From the NCBI GenBank assembly GCA_964519385.1, contig CAZFLR010000004.1:1-64000 (forward strand): a stretch of 64,000 bases of DNA. Direction: 5' to 3'. Shown here in pieces: positions 57,101 to 64,000 of the stretch (position 1 is the first letter of the stretch; the number at the start of each line of letters is the position of its first letter). The translations under genes were made by a program, and so were the position numbers. The stretch comes from SVFI01 sp964519385 (GTDB lineage Bacteria; Bacillota; Clostridia; Lachnospirales; Lachnospiraceae). The notes beneath the pieces were generated by a model. The model ran no database searches, had not been told where the DNA came from, and was given only the letters and a program-made list of their open reading frames with translations.

Positions 57101-59136
57101 TTTTCACCTCTCTGCCCCTTAAAATCAAACGCATAAATCCACACAGGATTTTCTGCCTTCATCAAATGATAGCTTCCGGTGGTCTGACTCCGGCTTATCT
57201 GCATTTGAACCAGTTCCTGATTTTCCACCGGATATGCATCCGGTATCTCTTTGATTTCACAGATGGTTTCCACGCTTATTGCATTGATTACTACTCTAAT
57301 CTTTGGATTCATTTCATACAGCAGCTTCAGTATTTTCTTTAAATTTCCACTGCTGCCTCCTATGAATGCATGGGTAGGCTTCGGCAGACTCTTGATTACC
57401 TCTGATGCCTCCGCCTCTATCACTGTCACGTTATCGAGGCTAAACTTCTCTTTATTCTGCAAAATCAATGAAACGGCTTCCTTTTTCCGCTCGATGGCAT
57501 ATACCTGTATATCCGGGGAAAGTCCTGCCATTTCCATCGCAACGGAGCCAGTTCCGCTGCCGATGTCAAAAACCACTGCGCCCCGGTGCAATCCCATTTT
57601 ACAGATGCTGACCTCTCTCACTTCCTCCTTCGTCATCGGAACTCTGTCTCTGATAAATTCTTCCTCACGAACGCCCGGAGTCAGTTTCCCCGGCACAGCA
57701 TCCGGATTGTTGACAAAACAGGTGTAGAGCCCTTCGTCCCTAAGCTCTGTACACTCAAGCGGTGTTCTTTTTTCAATCTGCTGCTGTGGATAGGAGAGCT
57801 GGTATCCGGTCACGATTTCACAGCCGTTCATTCCCGCTTTCAGCAGAGCGTCACCCAGTCTGTTCACATCCTTTACACCCGACATAAGCAGAAAGGTCTT
57901 TTTTTCGCACCTGATTCTATCTGCAATATTGTACAGTTCCTTCCCGTGCATACTGAGAATCCGGGCATCCTGATAACTTTCTCCGATACAGGCAGCAAGG
58001 AATGCCACCGAGGAAATACCCGGCAGAATCTGTATCCGTGCCCGAAATCTTCCCTCCTCTGTCTCCCTCCTCAGAGCCTGATACAGAGCTTGTGCTCCGC
58101 TGTAAAATCCGCTGTCACCAGAAAACAAAACAACAGTTTTAAGCTCCTCTGCCGGATATTTTTTCTGCAGACTTTGCAGATAAGGAACAATCTCCTTTGC
58201 CGAATACAGCGGTTTTTTTTCGATTCTCGGCTGATAAGGCGCAATCATCCGCTCTGCCCCCAGCAGAATATCCGCGCTTTCTATCTTCCGGCGGACCTCA
58301 CCGGTCAGCGTCTCCGGATTGCCCATACCGATTCCGGCAAGCGTGATTTCCGCCCCGGTTTTCATCCTGATTTCTTTCTGACAGATTTTTTCCAGTCCGG
58401 CGCGTACTTCCTCAAAAGAAGACCCATCCTCTTTTCCCGGATTACCTACGACAAACAGAGTGATTCCCGTTTTTTTGGCAGCGTATGCTTTTTCGGTCCA
58501 GCCTCCGTTTCCTCCGCTCTGTTTGGTCACCATGCAGGAAATCCCGAACTGGTGAATCAGGGCTTCGTTCATTTCTGTCGTAAACGGTCCCTGCATCGCA
58601 ATAATCTGTTTTCCGGCAATTCCCTGTTGAAGGCAGAGTGACAGACTTTCCGCCCCCGGGAGAATCCTCACGAACAGTCTTTTTTTAACCTCCTCGCAGG
58701 CACAGTATTTTGCCAGTTCCTTGCTCCCGGTTGTGAGGAGAATATTGCCCCCTGTTTTTTTCAATGCATCTGCGCACTCCTCCGCGGTGTCAAAAAAATG
58801 AACCTTCTCTTCCTGTTTCAGGTTCTTAAGTTCTCTTTTCAGGCGAAAATACGGTATCTGCATTTCCTTCATTGCCGTCCGGATATTCCTTGTGACAATG
58901 TCTGCATACGGATGGGTGGCATCCACAACTGCCTCAAATGCTCCGTTTTCTATAAACTCCTTCATCTGCCCTTCATCCATTCTTCCGCGATGAATCTTCA
59001 GAAACGGATTTTCCGAAAGTACGAGTTCTCCGTACTCCGTCGCCACGCAGAGTGTGTGAAAAATCTCTGCATCAGCCAGAATTTCAGATAACTGTCTTCC
59101 CTCTGTTGTCCCTCCGAATATCAGTATTTCTCTCAA
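57097..59136 (-). CDS. Fused cobalt-precorrin-6A reductase / C5-methyltransferase / C15-methyltransferase (CbiJ-CbiE-CbiT)
   Basis: 679 residues. Residues 1 to about 245 are a CobK/CbiJ reductase (ILIFGGTTEGRQLSEIL, AVVDATHPYADIVTRNI, LTTGSKELAKYC). About 255-480 are CbiE (EITLAGIGMGNPETLTGEVR, VVLFSGDSGFYSGA, ILPGISSVAFLAA). About 485-679 are CbiT, a class I methyltransferase (GAVVFDIGSGTGSVAMEMA, FIGGSSGNLKKIL). Three consecutive steps of the corrin pathway sit in one chain. Start is TTG 59136 with GCGAGG upstream; it overlaps the end of cbiH by 53 bases. Confidence 0.93.
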   Translation of the reverse strand: MREILIFGGTTEGRQLSEILADAEIFHTLCVATEYGELVLSENPFLKIHRGRMDEGQMKEFIENGAFEAVVDATHPYADIVTRNIRTAMKEMQIPYFRLKRELKNLKQEEKVHFFDTAEECADALKKTGGNILLTTGSKELAKYCACEEVKKRLFVRILPGAESLSLCLQQGIAGKQIIAMQGPFTTEMNEALIHQFGISCMVTKQSGGNGGWTEKAYAAKKTGITLFVVGNPGKEDGSSFEEVRAGLEKICQKEIRMKTGAEITLAGIGMGNPETLTGEVRRKIESADILLGAERMIAPYQPRIEKKPLYSAKEIVPYLQSLQKKYPAEELKTVVLFSGDSGFYSGAQALYQALRRETEEGRFRARIQILPGISSVAFLAACIGESYQDARILSMHGKELYNIADRIRCEKKTFLLMSGVKDVNRLGDALLKAGMNGCEIVTGYQLSYPQQQIEKRTPLECTELRDEGLYTCFVNNPDAVPGKLTPGVREEEFIRDRVPMTKEEVREVSICKMGLHRGAVVFDIGSGTGSVAMEMAGLSPDIQVYAIERKKEAVSLILQNKEKFSLDNVTVIEAEASEVIKSLPKPTHAFIGGSSGNLKKILKLLYEMNPKIRVVINAISVETICEIKEIPDAYPVENQELVQMQISRSQTTGSYHLMKAENPVWIYAFDFKGQRGEK

Positions 59137-59863
59137 TTTGATAACCTCGCTTTGTAATCAACTTATCGTTTACAATTTCACTTCCGGCATTTCCGATAAA
59201 CACTGTCGTAAACATGTTTACCTCTGTATCTCTTAACTCCCTGAGGGTACAGACGCACGCTCTGGTTCCTTCTCTTGCGATATTTTCCACATAACCACAC
59301 GGACGTTCTTCCTCGATGTACTCAAGTAAAATGTCACAGGCTTTCTTCAGATAATCCTTGCGCCTGTGGCTGGAAGGATTGTACAGGGCGATTGCAAAAT
59401 CCCCTCCGGCAGCGGCTCTCAGTCTTTTTTCAATTACCTCCCACGGTGTCAGTAAATCGCTTAAGCTTATGACACAAAAATCATGATTTAACGGTGCTCC
59501 GAGGACGGCTCCTCCGCTGCTTGCCGCCGTAATTCCGGCAATCACTTCAATCTCAGTGTCCGGATAGTTTTTTCCCACCTCATACATGAGAGAAGCCATT
59601 CCGTAAATACCTGCATCTCCGCTACATATGAGTGCTGTTTTTTTCCCCTTTTTTGCCTCCTCAAAGGCAAGGATACATCTCTCCGTTTCCTGTCTCATAG
59701 GTGTTGACAACAGTTCTTTTCCCCGGAAGTGTTCACCGAGCAGTTCCAGATAAACAGTATAGCCGATAATCACATCTGCCTGCTCTAACACGGAAGAAGC
59801 TTCCGCTGTCATCATCTCTTCTCTTCCCGGTCCCATACCGACGACATATATTTTATGTTTCAT
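59084..59863 (-). CDS. cbiH: Cobalt-factor III / precorrin-3B C17-methyltransferase CbiH
   Basis: 259 residues. Tetrapyrrole methylase fold: KIYVVGMGPGREEMMTAEA, LICSGDAGIYGMASLMYEVG, and IAGITAASSGGAVLGAPLNHD (loop), ALYNPSSHRRKDYLKKA. Ring contraction and C17 methylation. The C-terminus continues (GYQIERNTDIRRDNRGKTVI) in another frame across the start of the next gene. Start ATG 59863 is preferred over TTG 59866; it overlaps the cbiG stop. Confidence 0.94.
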   Translation of the reverse strand: MKHKIYVVGMGPGREEMMTAEASSVLEQADVIIGYTVYLELLGEHFRGKELLSTPMRQETERCILAFEEAKKGKKTALICSGDAGIYGMASLMYEVGKNYPDTEIEVIAGITAASSGGAVLGAPLNHDFCVISLSDLLTPWEVIEKRLRAAAGGDFAIALYNPSSHRRKDYLKKACDILLEYIEEERPCGYVENIAREGTRACVCTLRELRDTEVNMFTTVFIGNAGSEIVNDKLITKRGYQIERNTDIRRDNRGKTVI

Positions 59864-60914
59864 CAAAACTCACTCTCCACTTTCTTCTGGCTATCGCCAC
59901 TGTCATTCCGTTCTCCGCATGTTTTTCATACACTATTTCACCATCCGGTCCGCATGCCCTGAGCGCGGCTCTCTCACATACATTATCTGCTCCGACCTGT
60001 TTTTGTACGAATTCTGATGTGTGAAACTCTCCCTCCGTCTGCATCAGTTCATCCGCTGTATAGGTGAAAAACGGAATATTCTTTTTTCTGCTCCACGCAA
60101 GCAGTCCCGGCTCCTCCTTTTTAACGTCAATCGACGAAAGAGCCGCTATCTGCCCGGGCGAAATCCCTGCTCCGTCCAGATGTTTTTTTATAAATTCATC
60201 AATTTCCGGCTCTTCTTTCCCTTTCCGACAGCCTATGCCTATGACATATTCCTTCGGTCTTAACCAAATTGCCGCTTCAAACGCCTTCTCCTCAGATGTT
60301 ATCACCACATCCGCCTTTTGCGAGGGCGGGTATTCCTCCGTTACGACATATTCCGGGAGCTGTCCTCTCTCATCCAGATGGCCCGGCTCAACGGAGACGG
60401 TAATTTTTTCTCCCGCAAGCACCTTTGCGGACACCTTTACAATTCCGTCCTTGTTCATAACCGCCAGCTCATTTTTTCCGGCAAATAAGTCGATTGCGAA
60501 TTGGTTGTTCAGGTCGGTCGCCGTGGTAATCACAGGCTCCGCCCCCAGTGCCAGTGCCAGAGCGCGGGCAAGCTCATTTGCTCCGCCCATATGCCCGGAC
60601 AAAACCGGTATCACATATTTTCCTTTTTCATCCATCACCAGAACCGGGCTGTCATGAAGCTTATCCGTAATATGTGGAGCAATCGACCTGACTGCTATCC
60701 CACAGGCTCCGATAAACAAAAGGGCATGTTTTTGCCTCATCTGTTCTCCCGCCCACTCTCCGGTATTTACAGAAATAAAACTGACTCTGCCTTCTTCCTC
60801 CGCAATCCGGGAGCATTTCGTGTAGAGCCTGCATTCCGTTCCGTGCATGCTTTCTGCTGTTTTTAAGGAAAGCTTTATTCCTTCCGCGGTAAAACTGATT
60901 ATACTTAACGTCAT
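59853..60914 (-). CDS. cbiG: Cobalt-precorrin-5A hydrolase CbiG
   Basis: About 353 residues. N-terminal region with SIISFTAEGIKLSLK, middle domain with IGACGIAVRSIAPHITDKLHDSPVLVMDEKGKYVIPVLSGHMGGANELARALA, and CbiG C-terminal domain from EYVIGIGCRKGKEEPEID to RAALRACGPDGEIVY. It opens the delta-lactone, releasing acetaldehyde, in the anaerobic pathway. GTG 60923 is an alternative start that overlaps the cbiF stop; ATG 60914 fits the usual N-terminus better. Confidence 0.92.
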   Translation of the reverse strand: MTLSIISFTAEGIKLSLKTAESMHGTECRLYTKCSRIAEEEGRVSFISVNTGEWAGEQMRQKHALLFIGACGIAVRSIAPHITDKLHDSPVLVMDEKGKYVIPVLSGHMGGANELARALALALGAEPVITTATDLNNQFAIDLFAGKNELAVMNKDGIVKVSAKVLAGEKITVSVEPGHLDERGQLPEYVVTEEYPPSQKADVVITSEEKAFEAAIWLRPKEYVIGIGCRKGKEEPEIDEFIKKHLDGAGISPGQIAALSSIDVKKEEPGLLAWSRKKNIPFFTYTADELMQTEGEFHTSEFVQKQVGADNVCERAALRACGPDGEIVYEKHAENGMTVAIARRKWRVSFDET

Positions 60915-60919
60915 ATTTC

Positions 60920-61681
60920 TCACTTATCCTTTGCCTGTCTGAATCCGGTGGAAAAATCAGCCGCATAAAGCTTTGATTTTTCATACTTCCGGTGAGCAAT
61001 AAAATCTCCCACCAGCACGAGTGCAGTCTTGGTGATGCCATGCTCTTTTGCCGTGTCACAAAGGGTTTCCAGTGTGCAGACATAGCTCTCCTCCTCCGGC
61101 CAGGTCGCCTTGTACACAAGTGCTGCCGGAGTTTCTTTTGCGTATCCGCCCTCAATCAGTCTCTCACTTAACTCGTTCAGCATTCCTGTGCTGAGATAAA
61201 TTGCCATGGATGCCTGATGGGCTGCAAAGCTTTCAATACTCTCTTTTTCCGGAACCTTTGTCCTTCCGCTCATCCTCGTGATAATAACGGATTGTGAGAC
61301 CGAAGGCAGTGTATATTCCAGATTCAATGACGCAGCCGCCCCAAAGCAGGCACTTACGCCGGGACAGCTTTCATACGCAATGCCGAGTCTGTCAAGCTCA
61401 TCCATCTGCTCTCTGACTGCTCCGTAGATGCTTGGGTCTCCGGTGTGAAGCCTGACCGTAGTCATTCCCTGTTCCTCCGCCTTCTGCATAAGCTCTAGGA
61501 CTTCCTCCAGCGTAAGGTTTGCACTGTCATATATCAGGCATTCTTCTTTTGCATATTCCAAAAGTCCGGGATTGACCAGTGAGCCGGCATAGATAATCAC
61601 ATCCGCCTTCTCTAAAAGCCTCATTCCTCTTACTGTAATTAAATCGACTGCTCCTGTTCCCGCTCCAACAAAATAAACCAT
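60920..61681 (-). CDS. cbiF: Cobalt-precorrin-4 C11-methyltransferase CbiF
   Basis: 253 residues. Tetrapyrrole methylase motifs VYFVGAGTGAVDLITVRGMRLL, VIIYAGSLVNPGLLEYA, VRLHTGDPSIYGAVREQM and GVSACFGAAASLNLEYTLP. Strong AAGGAGGCGGAAAA before ATG 61681. Its start overlaps cbiD by 43 bases, its end meets cbiG at GTGA. Confidence 0.95.
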   Translation of the reverse strand: MVYFVGAGTGAVDLITVRGMRLLEKADVIIYAGSLVNPGLLEYAKEECLIYDSANLTLEEVLELMQKAEEQGMTTVRLHTGDPSIYGAVREQMDELDRLGIAYESCPGVSACFGAAASLNLEYTLPSVSQSVIITRMSGRTKVPEKESIESFAAHQASMAIYLSTGMLNELSERLIEGGYAKETPAALVYKATWPEEESYVCTLETLCDTAKEHGITKTALVLVGDFIAHRKYEKSKLYAADFSTGFRQAKDK

Positions 61682-62757
61682 TTTTCCGCCTCCTTACTTT
61701 TCGCCAGTTCTCCAAACTCATTCGCATACAGAATGCAGTCAATCCGGAGTTTCCCCTGTGCTCTCTTTTCCAGATAGAAACAAACACGCTCCGCGACTGT
61801 CTCCATAATCTTTTCGAGTTTTCCGCTCTCCTCTAAAACATGAACTGCTTCCTCGGTAGTAACGCAGTCCAGTATTTTCCTGATTTTATCCGGCTCTGCC
61901 TGCTCCTTTGCAGCAAACGCAGCCATAAGCTCCATCCGACAATCCGCTTCTTTTGAATGTGTATTCATGATTCCGCCGGCTACCTTTATCAGTTTTCCGA
62001 TATGTCCCGTCAGAAGCAGACTTTTAAATCCCATTTCCACCGCCATATCAATGGTATTTCCGATAAAATTGCTGCATTTTACGCTTCTGTCCAAATCGTA
62101 GCCGTATTTTTTTTTCATAAAATCCAGTCCGTAATTTCCCGGCGAAACTGCAACATAGTCAAAACCCAGTGCCCTCCTCTGGCTGAGCTCTGCCCGGATG
62201 GTGTCCAAAATTGCCTGATTGCTCATAGGTTCCACGATTCCGCTGGTCCCAAGAATAGAAATCCCGCCGACGATTCCAAGCCGCGGATTAAAGGTCTGCT
62301 GTGCCAGTTTTTCTCCTCCCGGAGCTGATATTTCCACGAGTAAAGCTCCTCTGTAATCGGTCAGCCGGCAAATCTGCCTGACCTCATTTTTTATCATTTC
62401 TCTCGGAATGTCGTTGATTGCTGCATTTCCGACCGGCTGGTTGAGTCCCGGCCTGGTCACGGTGCCGACTCCCTCTCCTCCTTCGATTCTTATCTCTCCG
62501 TCTTCGCCTTCGCAGCAGCAAACCCTTGCATAGATGTAAAGCCCCGTAGTAATGTCCGGATCATCTCCTCCGTCCTTCTCCACTGCACAACGGACTTCCT
62601 TTTCTTTACGGCTGATATCCGAAAGCCGGGCTGTATATGGCATTCCCCGTGGTGTCTCTATGGTAATTTCCGTCTTTGATTTTCCTGTCAGAAGCATATA
62701 GGCTGCTGCTTTCGCAGCCGCAGCCGCGCAGCTTCCCGTAGTAAATCCGTATCGCAT
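61639..62757 (-). CDS. cbiD: Cobalt-precorrin-5B C1-methyltransferase CbiD
   Basis: 372 residues. MRYGFTTGSCAAAAAKAA at the N-terminus, GEGVGTVTRPGLNQPVGNAAIN, GTSGIVEPMSNQAILDT and LLTGHIGKLIKVAGGIMNTHSKEADCR are the family's conserved blocks. It is restricted to the anaerobic pathway. RBS GAGAGAGG. Ten bases after cbiC. Confidence 0.95.
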   Translation of the reverse strand: MRYGFTTGSCAAAAAKAAAYMLLTGKSKTEITIETPRGMPYTARLSDISRKEKEVRCAVEKDGGDDPDITTGLYIYARVCCCEGEDGEIRIEGGEGVGTVTRPGLNQPVGNAAINDIPREMIKNEVRQICRLTDYRGALLVEISAPGGEKLAQQTFNPRLGIVGGISILGTSGIVEPMSNQAILDTIRAELSQRRALGFDYVAVSPGNYGLDFMKKKYGYDLDRSVKCSNFIGNTIDMAVEMGFKSLLLTGHIGKLIKVAGGIMNTHSKEADCRMELMAAFAAKEQAEPDKIRKILDCVTTEEAVHVLEESGKLEKIMETVAERVCFYLEKRAQGKLRIDCILYANEFGELAKSKEAEKWFILLEREQEQSI

Positions 62758-62767
62758 AAAAACCTCT

Positions 62768-63412
62768 CTATCTCGTCAGCTCGTACAAAAGAGCGTTGCA
62801 AATTGCGGCCGCGATATTACTTCCGCCTTTTCTTCCCCGGTTGATGATATAGGGAACCGAAGTTTCCATAATCAGCTCCTTGGCAGCTTCCACATTCACA
62901 AAGCCCACCGGAACACCGATAACAAACGCCGGAGTCCATTTTTTTCCCTGCATAAGCTCATATATCCGGATTAAAGCTGTCGGTGCATTTCCGACCGCAT
63001 AAATAACGGGTTTGTCCATTTTTGCCGCCTTTTCCACCGCTACTGCTGCCCTTGTCACTCCTCTTTCTTTTGCAATCGCCGCTACATCCTCATCTGCCAT
63101 GAAACAGTGCGCCTCTCCGCCGAGCTTCGCCAGTGCTCTCTTGTTGATTCCTGCCAGTGCCATGTTCGTGTCGGTCACAATGTCTGCCCCGTTTTTTAAC
63201 AGGTTTTTGGCAATCGCTGTCGCACCCCTTGAATACGTCATCGTGTCCGCATATTCAAAATCCGCCCCGGTGTGTATGACTCTCTTGGTAATCATTTCCT
63301 GTTCCTTTGGCAGTGAAATCCCCCGTTCCTCAAGCTCCTCTGCTATGATTTCAAAGCTTCGTTTTTCAATTTCCTCCGGAAGCAGCAGCTCTATCTTACT
63401 TTTTCGTTCCAC
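62768..63412 (-). CDS. cbiC: Cobalt-precorrin-8 methylmutase CbiC
   Basis: 214 residues. The catalytic His is in RVIHTGADFEYADTM (about 48), with IVTDTNMALAGINK, GNAPTALIRIYELM, and VGFVNVEAAKELIMETSVPYIINRGRKGGSNIAAAICNALLYE at the end. It moves the C11 methyl to C12, giving cobyrinate. Start is GTG 63412, with GGAGAG before it; overlaps the preceding gene by 22 bases. Confidence 0.94.
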   Translation of the reverse strand: MERKSKIELLLPEEIEKRSFEIIAEELEERGISLPKEQEMITKRVIHTGADFEYADTMTYSRGATAIAKNLLKNGADIVTDTNMALAGINKRALAKLGGEAHCFMADEDVAAIAKERGVTRAAVAVEKAAKMDKPVIYAVGNAPTALIRIYELMQGKKWTPAFVIGVPVGFVNVEAAKELIMETSVPYIINRGRKGGSNIAAAICNALLYELTR

Positions 63413-64000
63413 TTTATCTCTCCAATCGCATTTAACAGCATCTCATTTTCTTCCCTGCTCTTTACGGCAAGTCTGTAAAATCCCTTCGACAGCCCTCTGA
63501 AATTTTGGCAGTCACGAATCAATATTCCCTTCTCCAGCAGCCTGTCATACAGGGGAAGCCCGCAGTAAATCAAAAGGAAATCCGCCTCTCCCGGAAACAC
63601 CTGCATACCTGCCTGTATTAATCCGTTTTCGAGGAATTGTCTTTCTTTCCTGATATATGCCCTCGTCTTTTCCATAAAGTCTGACTGCATCGCACAGGCA
63701 CAGCCTGCCTCCTGTGCCAAAACCGAAACATTCCACTCTGGGAGCTGTCTGCTGATTTTTTCCAGAAGAAGCCGATGACTGCAGACCAGATAGCCCAGAC
63801 GTACCCCGGGAACAGCAAATATTTTTGTAAAGGCCCGAACCAGTATCAAATTGGGGAATTCTTCAATTTCCGGCAACGCAGAGTATTCCTCATCGCAAAA
63901 TTCTATAAAGCACTCATCCAGAACGACACAGATACCCTTTTCCCTGCAATGAATCAGCACCCGTCTTAATTCCTCACGACTCATCAGCTTTCCGGTCGGA
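63391..64000 (-). CDS. cobD: Threonine-phosphate decarboxylase CobD-like PLP enzyme, 5' end beyond the window
   Basis: At least 203 residues visible; the frame is open to the right edge (PTGKLMSREELRR). Fold type I aminotransferase with ICVVLDECFIEFCDEE (PLP-Asp) and the lysine region LVRAFTKIFAVPGVRLGYL, then the C-terminal domain. In this context it is most likely CobD, which makes aminopropanol phosphate for the lower loop; a histidinol-phosphate aminotransferase cannot be ruled out from this half. First visible gene of the operon. Confidence 0.8.
   Translation of the reverse strand, partial: PTGKLMSREELRRVLIHCREKGICVVLDECFIEFCDEEYSALPEIEEFPNLILVRAFTKIFAVPGVRLGYLVCSHRLLLEKISRQLPEWNVSVLAQEAGCACAMQSDFMEKTRAYIRKERQFLENGLIQAGMQVFPGEADFLLIYCGLPLYDRLLEKGILIRDCQNFRGLSKGFYRLAVKSREENEMLLNAIGEIKWNEKVR

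Noticed and set aside
57586..58641. 351-residue open frame opposite the Cbi fusion gene
   Set aside because: Antisense shadow in a GC-richer gene; basic, Cys/His/Arg-rich translation with no motif.
1..64000. CRISPR arrays, insertion sequences, prophage or integrase genes
   Set aside because: No regularly spaced direct repeats, transposase motifs or phage genes were seen. The remnants at both decayed patches lack recognisable IS ends.

Overview
The window looks like chromosome of an anaerobic, low-to-mid GC Gram-positive bacterium of the class Clostridia, most likely family Lachnospiraceae. The reasons are AGGAGG-type ribosome binding sites with frequent TTG/GTG starts, sigma-A promoters of the TTGACA-17-TATAAT kind, a T-box, a CIRCE element, a class III (glycyl-radical) ribonucleotide reductase, the oxygen-independent cobalamin pathway, a high-molecular-weight rubredoxin-like flavoprotein, and several proteins whose only recognisable relatives are Lachnospiraceae-type hypotheticals. 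The species assignment is inference. There are no rRNA genes, CRISPR arrays, insertion sequences or prophage; it is mostly core genome with two small decayed patches.

Layout. 1-1.2 kb: tRNA-Met, then a graveyard of deletion remnants (a trpB-like stub behind an intact-looking T-box, a GNAT stub, an EamA transporter stub). 1.2-6.2 kb (minus): a membrane EAL protein, queH and argS with overlapping ends. 6.3-10.8 kb (plus): a MoxR ATPase / DUF58 / transglutaminase trio. 10.8-14.9 kb: TetR plus an unknown gene, then a 759-residue protein with an N-terminal cyclic-nucleotide-binding-like domain and a VanZ-like protein. 14.9-18.4 kb: htpG with a CIRCE operator, a PrsA-like lipoprotein and a small repeat protein. 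18.5-27.2 kb: tRNA-Trp, radA, an unknown, clpC, and a two-gene cell-surface operon. 27.3-30.9 kb: purEMND. 30.9-34.9 kb: pyrE, two small membrane proteins, an M29 peptidase and a YczE-like protein. 34.9-39.5 kb: a sulfur operon metY-cysK-iscS-iscU-rrf2. 39.5-43.6 kb: nrdD, a Nudix protein and pyrF. 43.6-51.6 kb: TPR lipoprotein, flavin reductase-rubredoxin, GDPD, rRNA methyltransferase, a second cysK, trpS, a phosphatase, pilT. 51.7-52.5 kb: DUF4143 and Fic remnants. 52.7-55.4 kb: a cstA operon with two unknown genes. 55.5-64 kb: a cobalamin operon entered from beyond the right edge.

The most interesting signal is in front of the sulfur operon (39.3-39.5 kb). A strong promoter is overlapped by inverted ACCTACC/GGTAGGTT half-sites, and the transcript then encodes a 22-codon peptide with its own ribosome binding site. 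The peptide ends Met-Cys-Thr-Cys-Cys-stop, and the cysteine codons form part of a hairpin just before metY. Together with the Rrf2/IscR-type regulator at the operon's end, this looks like two-layer control: a repressor plus ribosome-mediated sensing of cysteine. Other points of note are a class III ribonucleotide reductase with a redoxin domain fused to its C-terminus and tandem NrdR boxes, a CbiJ-CbiE-CbiT trifunctional protein, and a T-box whose tRNA-end-pairing base does not fit tRNA-Trp although it precedes a trpB remnant.

Where I moved a start codon away from the longest open frame, the ribosome binding site or promoter that decided it is given in the entry. No searches were run; family names rest on motifs recognised by eye.
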